Assembly: GCF_015477835.1 (NCBI RefSeq)
Contig: NZ_JADLQN010000003.1
Span: forward strand, 248,001-312,000
Source of the DNA: Nocardia higoensis
Lineage (GTDB): Bacteria; Actinomycetota; Actinomycetes; Mycobacteriales; Mycobacteriaceae
DNA: 64,000 nucleotides
Reading direction: 5' to 3'
In this document: one piece after another, positions 42,522 to 50,391 of the stretch
Layout: every line of letters starts with the position of its first letter
Numbering within the stretch: position 1 is the first letter of the stretch
The notes under the pieces: model-generated
Databases searched by the model: none
Told to the model about the DNA's origin: nothing
Seen by the model: only the letters and a program-made list of their open reading frames with translations
Translations under genes and position numbers: made by a program

Positions 42522-43484
42522 TCAGACCATCCGGTAAGGCAGGTGCAGCGCCTTCGCCCGTCGCACCGACACCCGCGACCACACCGCCCGCTGCAACGCC
42601 AACGTCGCCCAACCCGCCAGCGCCATCCCGGTCAGATTCACCGCCAGCTGCACCATGCTTCCCCACACCGCCGAGCCGGCCCCGAATGCCGCACCGAGGG
42701 CGATATTGCCCGCGGCGGGCACCGTGGTCACCGAGATGAAGACCCCCACCATGGCGCCGGATCGCGCCGAGGTCAGCGCCAGCGCCCCGGCCGCCGCCGC
42801 GATCACCGCGACCACCAGCGACCACCGATCGGGGCTGTAGACGAACTCGGTGTTCGGGTGCGGGCCCGTCACATCGGCGACCGTGATCCAGCCGACCGCC
42901 CTGGCCAGCAGCACCAGCAGGAGGGTCGTGGCGATCGCGGCCACGAAGCCGTACACCAGCGTGCGCAAGGCCAGCCGGAACAGGACGTACCGCTTGCGCA
43001 CCAGCGCGACGCCGAGCGCGGCGATCGCACCGAACTCCGGGCCGAGCACCATCGCCCCGATCACCAAGATCTGCGAATCGAGCACGATCGCGATCGCCGC
43101 GATGATCGTCGCCAGCGTCATGAAACTCAGGTAGGCCCAGTTCAGCTCGGACTCCTCATAGGAGCGCTGCGCGACCTCCGCCCACACCACCGTGTCGGCG
43201 CTGCTGCCCGGGGTGCGCACCTCGGCCTCGAAACCGCTGCGCGACAACCAGGTTCGCACCTGATCGATCTCGATACTGCCTTCCTGGTGTACCCCCAGCC
43301 CGCGCAACCGGTCGATGATGTCGTTGCCCGCCTCCCGCGCCACCTCGGCGAAGATGAGGTCACCCGGCGGTTTCAGAGAAGCGCCCCGGACCAGCGCCAA
43401 TCCGCTCACCGCCGGATCTTCGGTCATCGTCGCCAGTACGCCCTCGGTCAACGCGGTGGGGGAAAGCACCCTCAACTGCAGCAT
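42522..43484 (-). CDS. DUF389 membrane protein
   Basis: A 320-residue protein with an N-terminal soluble part of about 110 residues (MLQLRVLSPTALTEGVLATM) and six or so helices. It contains the DUF389 hallmark SFMTLATIIAAIAIVLDSQILVIGAMVLGPEFG, split here by motif order, and TTVPAAGNIALGAAFG near the end. The family function is unknown. It sits at the end of the Ter cluster and may simply be a membrane stress gene. Confidence 0.82.
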   Translation of the reverse strand: MLQLRVLSPTALTEGVLATMTEDPAVSGLALVRGASLKPPGDLIFAEVAREAGNDIIDRLRGLGVHQEGSIEIDQVRTWLSRSGFEAEVRTPGSSADTVVWAEVAQRSYEESELNWAYLSFMTLATIIAAIAIVLDSQILVIGAMVLGPEFGAIAALGVALVRKRYVLFRLALRTLVYGFVAAIATTLLLVLLARAVGWITVADVTGPHPNTEFVYSPDRWSLVVAVIAAAAGALALTSARSGAMVGVFISVTTVPAAGNIALGAAFGAGSAVWGSMVQLAVNLTGMALAGWATLALQRAVWSRVSVRRAKALHLPYRMV

Positions 43485-43543
43485 TCACCCAGTGTCGCCG
43501 GTCATCGTGGCGTTCGCCGCGCGAAACCCGCGCGCCGCCACGA

Positions 43544-44938
43544 TCACGCGGTGTGGATCTGGTCGGTCCGCGATCGCGCCCGTCGACCCACCACGCGCGG
43601 GCAGGTGTAGGCGAACAGGAAGAACAGCCACACCAGCAGCGACGCCCGGCCCCACACCCCGAACTCGACCACCATCTCCGCCGATTCGCTCGGCTCGCCC
43701 GAGCCCAGCAGGTAGAAGTACCGGAACACCCCGACACCGATCGCCATGTCGGCGAACAGGTAGGCGACCACCACCTGCCACGGCACCGCGAGCAGCACGA
43801 AGAACGGGATCAACCAGAGCGTGTACTGCGGCGAGTGCACCTTGTGGAAGACCAGGAATCCGCACAGCATCGCCGCGCTCACCGCCACCCACGGATAGAC
43901 CTCGCCCGCCGCGTACCGCTGCCAGCCGATATAGGCGGCGGCCAGGAACGCGGCCGCGATCAGCACCGGTGAGGCCAGCCCGACCCCGTCGTGCCAGCTC
44001 GGCTCCATCTCGGCGAAGCGCCCGACCACCAGGTGATGACTCCAGTACCAGATGGAATTCGTGGTGATATCCGTCTGACGCTGCTGCTGGAAGGTGAACG
44101 ACGCCCGCCAGCCCTCGTACCCCGCGATGGCGAACGGCAGGTTCACCAGCACCACCGTCGCGATCGCCGCGCCGGCGGTGAGCAGCGCGCCTCGCACGTC
44201 GTAACCGCGCATGTCCGGTCGTGTGCCGTCCGGCGCGCGATGGCCGCGTCCGATTCCTCTGGTGAGCACCAGCAGCACCAGCGGCAGGACGAAGATGCCG
44301 GGATAGATCTTCAGGCAGAATCCCAGCCCGAGCAGCACCGCCGCGATGATCCCCCTGGTGCGCAGGGAGTACCGGGTCAGCGCGGTCACCACGTACACCG
44401 CTGCCACCGCGGTGCACACCACCGGCAGCTCCCAGTTGTGGAAGGCGTAGAGCACCAGCGGCGGCCCGGCCGCCCACAACAGCGCCCACCGGCCCGCCAG
44501 CCGGGCCAGCAGCCACGCGGTCAGCAGTGCGAACGGAGCCAGCAGCAGCGCCGAGTGCAGCAGGAACGCCGCGTCGTCGTGCGCGCCGATCGCGCCGAGC
44601 CACATCAGGAGTCCGCTGAGCACCGGGTATTCGACAGTTCCGCCGGTCAGCCAGCCGTCGGCGGTGATGGCGCCGTGGATGTAGGGGAAGACGTGGTTGT
44701 CGATATCCCGGCCCAGCCACAGGTACTGGATGTCGGAGTAGCAGACCCGCGCGTCCTTGGCGATGTCGAAGGCCACGCTGCGGCCGTCCTCGTAGAACGG
44801 CGGTCCGGCACAGCGGGCCTTGTTCAGATATGCCAGCGTCAAGGTGGCGCCGCACAGCAGCAGCACCACCGCCGTCACGGCGCTCCGGCGGGGCACAGGG
44901 CCTGCGGGCAACGCGCTGGGGGCGGTTCCGGTCGCCAT
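43544..44938 (-). CDS. GT87-like membrane glycosyltransferase, second copy
   Basis: A 464-residue polytopic protein related to the GT87 gene at 27.3 kb. Shared features are ARVCYSDIQYLWLGR and DNHVFPYIHGAI in the first loop, TVEYPVLSGLLMWLGA and KVHSPQYTLWLIPFFVLLAVP. It lacks the long disordered N-terminal tail. The ATG at 44938 has TAGGGT seven bases upstream, a leaderless start. It points away from rpsF and, with its paralogue, brackets the Ter cluster. Confidence 0.8.
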   Translation of the reverse strand: MATGTAPSALPAGPVPRRSAVTAVVLLLCGATLTLAYLNKARCAGPPFYEDGRSVAFDIAKDARVCYSDIQYLWLGRDIDNHVFPYIHGAITADGWLTGGTVEYPVLSGLLMWLGAIGAHDDAAFLLHSALLLAPFALLTAWLLARLAGRWALLWAAGPPLVLYAFHNWELPVVCTAVAAVYVVTALTRYSLRTRGIIAAVLLGLGFCLKIYPGIFVLPLVLLVLTRGIGRGHRAPDGTRPDMRGYDVRGALLTAGAAIATVVLVNLPFAIAGYEGWRASFTFQQQRQTDITTNSIWYWSHHLVVGRFAEMEPSWHDGVGLASPVLIAAAFLAAAYIGWQRYAAGEVYPWVAVSAAMLCGFLVFHKVHSPQYTLWLIPFFVLLAVPWQVVVAYLFADMAIGVGVFRYFYLLGSGEPSESAEMVVEFGVWGRASLLVWLFFLFAYTCPRVVGRRARSRTDQIHTA

Positions 44939-44945
44939 GATCACC

Positions 44946-44951
44946 ACCCTA
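44946..44951 (-). promoter_or_regulatory. -10 element of the second GT87 gene
   Basis: TAGGGT on the minus strand, seven bases before the ATG at 44938, with no Shine-Dalgarno. Confidence 0.4.
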
Positions 44952-45108
44952 GGCGCCGGTCGGCCGGTCGGTAGGCGGCGGCTGTCCGGCTCGACGGGGC
45001 CGCCGAGTACGGCCGGTCGGGGCCGTCGCGGCGGCCTCACCGCCCGATTTCGCTGCTCAGCAGGCCCTCATGTAGCCTTGTCGGGTTGCTGACGCAACGA
45101 ACCCTCCT

Positions 45109-45127
45109 GCCACGGACCGTCCGTGGC
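45109..45127 (+). promoter_or_regulatory. Candidate S6:S18 leader hairpin
   Basis: GCCACGGA-CCG-TCCGTGGC is a perfect 8-bp hairpin whose loop is CCG, 15 bp before the rpsF AGGAGG. S6:S18-binding leaders upstream of rpsF in other bacteria present a CCG element that mimics the 16S rRNA site. Position and loop fit; the match to the full known motif is not established. Confidence 0.4.
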
Positions 45128-45158
45128 CGTTTCCTAGTCCACAGGAGGTGATTGGTCC

Positions 45159-45446
45159 GTGCGTCATTACGAAGTGATGGTCATCCTCGATCCGAGCCTG
45201 GACGAGCGCACCGTTGGTCCGTCCCTGGATAACCTGCTCTCCGTCGTCAAGACCGAGGGCGGCAAGATCGACAAGGTCGACATCTGGGGCCGCCGCCGTC
45301 TCGCCTACGAGATCCGCAAGCAGGCCGAAGGCATCTACGCCGTCATCGATCTCACCGCGACCCCCGCGACCGTGAGCGAGCTCGACCGCCAGCTGGGCCT
45401 CAACGAGACCGTGCTGCGCACCAAGGTTCTGCGCCACGGCAAGTAA
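45159..45446 (+). CDS. rpsF: 30S ribosomal protein S6
   Basis: A 95-residue S6 (MRHYEVMVILDPSLDERTV; WGRRRLAYEIRKQAEGIYAVIDL). The GTG start at 45159 lies after a strong AGGAGG at 45143-45148. It is the first gene of rpsF-ssb-rpsR-rplI, in the same order as M. tuberculosis Rv0053-Rv0056. It binds S18 on the 30S platform. Confidence 0.96.
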   Translation: MRHYEVMVILDPSLDERTVGPSLDNLLSVVKTEGGKIDKVDIWGRRRLAYEIRKQAEGIYAVIDLTATPATVSELDRQLGLNETVLRTKVLRHGK

Positions 45447-45549
45447 GGCCGCTACCCCGGGTCCGCGCATGTCCTCGTGAGCGTCGGTGCCTGACTCTAG
45501 GCTCTAGCGCGACAGCGAGTGTGTCCGCGACTCACCAGGAGGAACCCAC

Positions 45550-46086
45550 ATGGCAGGCGACACGGTCATCACGGTCATCGGTAACCTGACGGCCGACCCC
45601 GAATTGCGTTTCACGCCCGCGGGAGCGGCGGTTGCGAACTTCACCGTCGCGTCCACCCCGCGCGTATTCGACCGGAACACCAACGAGTGGAAAGACGGCG
45701 AAGCGCTCTTCCTGCGCTGCAACATCTGGCGTGAAGCAGCGGAGAACGTCGCCGAGAGCCTGACCCGAGGCGCTCGCGTCATCGTGAGCGGACGACTCAA
45801 GCAGCGCTCCTACGAAACCCGCGAGGGTGAGAAGCGCACGGTCGTCGAACTCGAGGTCGACGAAGTCGGTCCCTCCCTGCGCTATGCCACCGCGAAGGTC
45901 AACAAGGCCGGCCGCGGTGGCGGCGGCGGTGGGTTCGGCGGCGGAGGCGGCAACTATGCCGGTTCCTCGGCTCCGGCCAACGCCGGCGGTGGCAATCGTG
46001 GTGCGGCAGAAGACGACCCGTGGGGCAGCGCGCCCGCGGCAGGCTCCTTCGGGGGCGGCCGCATGGATGACGAACCGCCGTTCTGA
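45550..46086 (+). CDS. ssb: Single-stranded DNA-binding protein
   Basis: A 178-residue SSB. The OB fold covers about 1-115 (TVITVIGNLTADPELRFTPAG; LFLRCNIWREAAENVAES), a Gly-rich disordered linker follows and the acidic tip is DDEPPF, which recruits partner proteins. AGGAGG precedes the ATG. Its place between rpsF and rpsR is conserved. Confidence 0.96.
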   Translation: MAGDTVITVIGNLTADPELRFTPAGAAVANFTVASTPRVFDRNTNEWKDGEALFLRCNIWREAAENVAESLTRGARVIVSGRLKQRSYETREGEKRTVVELEVDEVGPSLRYATAKVNKAGRGGGGGGFGGGGGNYAGSSAPANAGGGNRGAAEDDPWGSAPAAGSFGGGRMDDEPPF

Positions 46087-46153
46087 GCTGGTCTCGAACG
46101 GCTTCACCGGCCCGCCTCGACGCGGGCCAGACAGAAAACGAAGGTAGAAGACC

Positions 46154-46405
46154 ATGCCTAAGGCGCCCGCGCGCGAAAAGGTGCTGAAGAAGAAGGCTTG
46201 CACTTTCTGCAAGGAAAGCAAGTCCGGAACCGTTTCGATCGACTACAAGGACACCGCGCTGCTGCGCAAGTACGTCAGTGATCGCGGCAAGATCCGCGCT
46301 CGCCGGGTGACCGGCAACTGCGTGCAGCATCAGCGCGACGTCGCCGTCGCCGTGAAGAACTCGCGTGAGGTGGCGCTGCTGCCTTACGTGTCGACGGCTC
46401 GCTGA
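46154..46405 (+). CDS. rpsR: 30S ribosomal protein S18
   Basis: An 83-residue S18 with a CTFC pair near residues 16-19 and a further Cys in TGNCVQHQ, the zinc-binding type. The core is IDYKDTALLRKYVSDRGKI. Many actinobacteria also have a cysteine-free paralogue elsewhere that replaces this form under zinc limitation. Located 67 bp after ssb and 17 bp before rplI. Confidence 0.95.
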   Translation: MPKAPAREKVLKKKACTFCKESKSGTVSIDYKDTALLRKYVSDRGKIRARRVTGNCVQHQRDVAVAVKNSREVALLPYVSTAR

Positions 46406-46422
46406 GCAAGGGAGGCACGCAA

Positions 46423-46878
46423 ATGAAGTTGATTCTGACCGCTGACGTGGACAACCTCGGTGCCCCCGGCGACACCGTCGAGGTCAAGGACGGTTACGGA
46501 CGCAACTACCTGCTGCCCCGCGGTCTGGCCATCGTCGCCAGCCGTGGCGCTCAGAAGCAGGTCGAGGGCATCCGCCGCTCGCAGGAGGCCCGCCGGGTGC
46601 GCGACCTCGATCACGCCAACGAGCTGAAGCAGGCCATCGAGGGCCTGGAGTCGGTCTCGCTGAGCGTGAAGACCGCGGGCACCGGCAAGCTGTTCGGCTC
46701 GGTCACCCAGGCCGACGTCGCCGCCGCGATCAAGACCGCGGGCGGCCCCGTGCTGGACAAGCGCAGCATCGAGCTGCCGAAGTCGCACATCAAGGCGACC
46801 GGCAAGCACACCATCGCGGTGCACCTGCACCCCGATGTGACCGCGAAGTTCAACCTGCAGGTCGACGCCGCTTCCTGA
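46423..46878 (+). CDS. rplI: 50S ribosomal protein L9
   Basis: A 151-residue L9: N-domain MKLILTADVDNLGAPGDTVEVKDGYGRNYL (written here in part), long connecting helix, and C-domain with GSVTQADVAAAI and HIKATGKHTIAVHLHPDV. AGGGAGG precedes the ATG. It is the last gene of the ribosomal operon, closed by a strong hairpin. Confidence 0.96.
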   Translation: MKLILTADVDNLGAPGDTVEVKDGYGRNYLLPRGLAIVASRGAQKQVEGIRRSQEARRVRDLDHANELKQAIEGLESVSLSVKTAGTGKLFGSVTQADVAAAIKTAGGPVLDKRSIELPKSHIKATGKHTIAVHLHPDVTAKFNLQVDAAS

Positions 46879-46898
46879 GCGGCATCGGTTCTGCTCGC

Positions 46899-46937
46899 CC
46901 GTCGTCACCCCCGCTGTACACGCGGGGGTGACGACGG
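46899..46937 (+). terminator. Terminator of the rpsF-rplI operon
   Basis: A 16-bp perfect stem with core arms GTCGTCACCCCCGC and GCGGGGGTGACGAC around TGTACAC, 20 bp after the rplI stop. Confidence 0.85.
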
Positions 46938-47042
46938 CTGCTCCGCGGACCGGTTGCACGACGTTTGCCGAGATTCCTTCGGGTCGGGTCGATACCCGGT
47001 GCGCATAAGCAGTGCTCCGATACCCGCGCGCTCGCGATGTCC

Positions 47043-47361
47043 TGTGGATCACCGGTGGATGACGACGAAAACCAACCGCCCTCACTGTGACCTAGTTCAT
47101 ATCGAACACCCGCGCTGTTTACCTGACACGCCCGATTGTTCACCTGAGGCGACACGCCGCGAAATTATCTATCCACACCTGTATAGATGCAGAAACAAGC
47201 ATCTATCAGCGGCTTCGGCGTGCCTGCGCAGGGTTTTCCCCAAGTTGTCCACAGGGGGTGCACAACTGCCGGGTAAACAGTCCACAAGTTATCCACAGCT
47301 TCATGCACAGGTGTGTTTGGCGACGGCGTGTCCGGTCGCTAGTGTCCACGCATTGTCCACA
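47043..47361. promoter_or_regulatory. DnaA-box cluster upstream of dnaB
   Basis: This 623-bp gene-free region before dnaB (46879-47501) is AT-richer than its surroundings. It contains three exact TTRTCCACA boxes: TTGTCCACA at 47245-47253, TTATCCACA at 47289-47297 and TTGTCCACA at 47353-47361. One-mismatch boxes lie at 47169-47177 (CTATCCACA) and, inverted, at 47043-47051. An 8-bp hairpin (ATAGATGC/GCATCTAT) lies at 47183-47206. The cluster could bind DnaA to control dnaB, titrate DnaA or help replication start. The main oriC is expected elsewhere, near dnaA-dnaN. Confidence 0.6.
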
Positions 47362-47501
47362 ATGCAACCCGTGCAGTGGTCGTCTTCGGCCGCCGTGCGC
47401 CGGGGTTGCTGGGCCGACCGGTGTGAACGGCGAATCTGTCGGTGCCAGGGAGTAGACATCGTGGACCGGCCTGATCGTCGAGGAGAGAGGACGTCGAGCA
47501 G

Positions 47502-50099
47502 GTGACGACCACCGATGACCGCACGCACCGGGGCGACTTCCCGCCCGAGCCCCCCGGCGAGGACTTCGGCCGTCAGCCACCCCACGACATGGCCGCCGAA
47601 CAGTCGGTCCTGGGCGGCATGCTGCTCAGCAAGGACGCCATCGCCGACGTGGTGGAAGTGCTGCGCCCCGGCGACTTCTACCGCCCCGCGCACCAGGCCG
47701 TCTACGACACCATCCTCGATCTCTACGGCCGCGGCGAGCCCGCCGACCCCGTCACCGTCGCCGCCGGCCTCGAACGCCGTGGCGAGCTCAAGCGCATCGG
47801 CGGCGCCCCCTATCTGGTCACCCTGACCCAGACCGTCCCCACCGCCGCCAACGCCGGCTTCTACGCCGAGATCGTCGCGGAGAAGGCCATCCTGCGCCGC
47901 CTCGTCGAAGCGGGCACCCGCATCGTGCAATACGGCTACGCGGGCGCCGACGGCCAAGACATCGCCGAGGTCGTCGACCGCGCCCAAGCCGAGGTCTACG
48001 AGGTCACCGAACGCCGCACCACCGAGGACTTCCTCCCCCTCGAGGAACTTCTCCAACCCACGATGGACGAGATCGACTCCATCGCCTCCCGCGGCGGCAT
48101 CTCCCTCGGCGTCCCCACCGGTTTCTCCGACCTCGACGAGATCACCAATGGTCTGCACCCCGGTCAGATGATCATTGTTGCCGCCCGGCCCGGCGTGGGT
48201 AAGGCGCTGGCCCTGGACACGCCGCTACCGACTCCCAGCGGCTGGACGACGATGGGGGAGGTCGCCATCGGTGACGAACTCATGGATGCCGACGGCCGAC
48301 CTACTCGCGTCGTCGCAGCCACGGAGGTCCTCGTCGGCCGACCCTGTTATGAAGTCGAATTCTCCGACGGCACTGTCATCGTCGCGGACGAGCAACACCA
48401 GTGGTTGACCGACACACGCGCATCGCGCAGGTCTCCTCGGATCTCTGCAGAAGTCAGGACAACGGGCGAAATCGCCGCGACCCTTCGGTGCAATACGACA
48501 GATCGCCGACTCGAGCACTCAGTGACCAATACCCGGGCACTGCAATTGCCAGAGCAGGAACTCTTGATACCGCCGTACACGCTCGGTGCGTGGCTGGGCG
48601 ACGGCACCGCGAATACCGCCCACATAACCTCGGCGGATCCGGAGATCATCGCGCGAATCGAGGGCGAAGGCATCGTCGCGTCCCGATCCCGCTCGGCGCA
48701 TCTGCGCTACTCGTTACAGCTCCCTGCAGGGGATCCCGTGGCACCGCGCAACTGCGTGGTGTGTGGGCGAGAGTTCGTCCCGTTCACCAGCGAGGTGCGT
48801 ACGTGCGGCCGGTCCTGCGGTGGGCGTGCTCGCTTCGTCTCAACTCCCGTCGCGGCGCCGACATGTGCATTGTGCGATGGCCCATCGATCGGCCTCCGGA
48901 TGTGCCAGGTATGCCGAAATGCTGTCGGCACTCTCCAAGCGCGGCTTCGTACGCTGGGAGTGCTTAACAACAAACACATTCCGATGCAGTATCTGCGAGC
49001 GTCCGAAGCCCAGCGGCGGGCAATGCTCGCGGGTCTGCTCGACACCGATGGAACAGTCACCCACGGAGGCTCTGTTCAGTTCTCAGTGACCGACAAGCAC
49101 CTGTTCGATGACGTCCACGACCTTGTGGTCGGCCTCGGCTACCGCTGCGGCATCTCCACCAAGAGGGTGCGCGGCCGATCGCCGGAAAGGTCAGTGGCCT
49201 ACACCCTCACTTTTGCGACCGACGACGAGGTCTTCGGACTGTTTCGAAAAGCCACACTCCACAAGGAACGTCGCGCAGCCACGAACACCTCGCGCTCTCG
49301 AGCGCGTTATATTGTCGATGTCCGCCGTATCGCGTCCGTACCTGTGCGCTGCGTCGAAGTCGACAATCCCGCCCATCTGTACCTGGCTGGACACGCGATG
49401 GTGCCTACCCACAACTCGACGCTCGGCATGGATTTCATGCGCAGTTGCTCGATCAAACACGGTTTGGCCAGCGTCATATTTTCTCTGGAAATGAGCCGTA
49501 CGGAAATTGTCATGCGCCTGCTCTCGGCCGAAGCGGCGATCAAGCTCGGCGATATGCGCTCGGGCCGCATGAGCGACGACGACTGGACCAAATTGGCCCG
49601 CCGGATGAGCGAGATCAGCGAGGCACCGCTTTTCGTCGACGACTCCCCGAACCTGACCATGATGGAAATCCGGGCCAAAGCACGGCGACTCAAGCAGCGT
49701 CACGACCTCAAGCTCGTCGTGGTCGACTACTTGCAGCTGATGACCTCCGGCAAGAAAGTGGAATCACGTCAGCAGGAAGTATCGGATTTCTCCCGAAATC
49801 TGAAACTGCTCGCCAAGGAATTGGAAGTTCCGGTCGTCGCGATCAGCCAGCTGAATCGCGGTCCGGAACAGCGGACAGATAAACGACCGATGGTCTCCGA
49901 CCTTCGCGAATCGGGCAGTTTGGAACAGGATGCGGATATGGTCATCCTTTTACATCGACCCGATGCATTCGAGCGTGACGACCCCCGCGGTGGTGAAGCG
50001 GACCTAATTCTCGGAAAGCACCGAAACGGTCCTACAGCAACTATTACTGTCGCCCATCAATTGCACCTGAGCAGATTCGTGGACATGGCTCGCGGTTGA
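47502..50099 (+). CDS. dnaB: Replicative DNA helicase DnaB with an intein
   Basis: The precursor has 865 residues: a 234-residue N-extein (N-terminal domain with HDMAAEQSVLGGMLLSKDAIADV, linker, and Walker A up to AARPGVGK), a 404-residue intein, and a 227-residue C-extein (STLGMDFMRS, VVVDYLQLM, SDLRESGSLEQDADM, SRFVDMARG). The spliced helicase would be 461 residues, normal for DnaB. The intein sits between K and S/T of the Walker A loop. The C-extein uses unusually AT-ending codons compared with the N-extein. The start is GTG at 47502 and no other dnaB is intact here, so this copy must be functional. Confidence 0.95.
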   Translation: MTTTDDRTHRGDFPPEPPGEDFGRQPPHDMAAEQSVLGGMLLSKDAIADVVEVLRPGDFYRPAHQAVYDTILDLYGRGEPADPVTVAAGLERRGELKRIGGAPYLVTLTQTVPTAANAGFYAEIVAEKAILRRLVEAGTRIVQYGYAGADGQDIAEVVDRAQAEVYEVTERRTTEDFLPLEELLQPTMDEIDSIASRGGISLGVPTGFSDLDEITNGLHPGQMIIVAARPGVGKALALDTPLPTPSGWTTMGEVAIGDELMDADGRPTRVVAATEVLVGRPCYEVEFSDGTVIVADEQHQWLTDTRASRRSPRISAEVRTTGEIAATLRCNTTDRRLEHSVTNTRALQLPEQELLIPPYTLGAWLGDGTANTAHITSADPEIIARIEGEGIVASRSRSAHLRYSLQLPAGDPVAPRNCVVCGREFVPFTSEVRTCGRSCGGRARFVSTPVAAPTCALCDGPSIGLRMCQVCRNAVGTLQARLRTLGVLNNKHIPMQYLRASEAQRRAMLAGLLDTDGTVTHGGSVQFSVTDKHLFDDVHDLVVGLGYRCGISTKRVRGRSPERSVAYTLTFATDDEVFGLFRKATLHKERRAATNTSRSRARYIVDVRRIASVPVRCVEVDNPAHLYLAGHAMVPTHNSTLGMDFMRSCSIKHGLASVIFSLEMSRTEIVMRLLSAEAAIKLGDMRSGRMSDDDWTKLARRMSEISEAPLFVDDSPNLTMMEIRAKARRLKQRHDLKLVVVDYLQLMTSGKKVESRQQEVSDFSRNLKLLAKELEVPVVAISQLNRGPEQRTDKRPMVSDLRESGSLEQDADMVILLHRPDAFERDDPRGGEADLILGKHRNGPTATITVAHQLHLSRFVDMARG
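48204..49415 (+). mobile_element. DnaB intein, class 3 type, with LAGLIDADG endonuclease
   Basis: A 404-residue intein beginning with Ala instead of Cys/Ser and ending HN before Ser+1. It carries the class 3 triad: Trp67 in DEQHQW (block B), Cys383 in VPVRCVEVD (block F) and Thr402 in VPTHN (block G). Class 3 inteins use the block F Cys as first nucleophile, so splicing should work without Cys1. Homing-endonuclease motifs are LGAWLGDGTA (127-136) and LAGLLDTDG (275-283). Between them are four Cys pairs (184/187, 201/205, 221/224, 234/237), likely two zinc ribbons for DNA recognition. Confidence 0.85.
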
Positions 50100-50326
50100 T
50101 TTGCGAGCGCTGTCGAGCTATCCGTCCGGAGCTTTCGAGGCCAAGTTCCGAGGATAAGTTTCGAGAACGCATGATCGGGGACATCACCGGACACGCTGTC
50201 GACTCGTTCGGGATCGATCTCGCCGCCGGCAGGGCGATCGGCAGTGGCCGAGTTCGCGCCGCTGGGACCGGCGCTGAGACGCTGGCATACCGACAGCCCG
50301 ATCATTGAGTGATCCGAGTCACATAC

Positions 50327-50353
50327 TGTCAGGGTTCTCGTCGTCGCGGTGTC
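50327..50353 (+). promoter_or_regulatory. Candidate ECF41-type promoter
   Basis: TGTCAGG (50327-50333), 16 bases, then TGTC (50350-50353) lies upstream of the oxidoreductase gene that precedes an ECF41 sigma gene. The published ECF41 target is close to TGTCACA-N16-CGTC; three positions differ. The rest of 50100-50391 shows no gene. Confidence 0.3.
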
Positions 50354-50391
50354 TTGTGTTCGAGCCTCTCGGAGCGAAAGGAACACACACC

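Noticed and set aside
47043..47361. Calling the DnaA-box region the chromosomal oriC
   Set aside because: In this group oriC lies between dnaA and dnaN; neither gene is here. It is kept as a DnaA-box cluster only.
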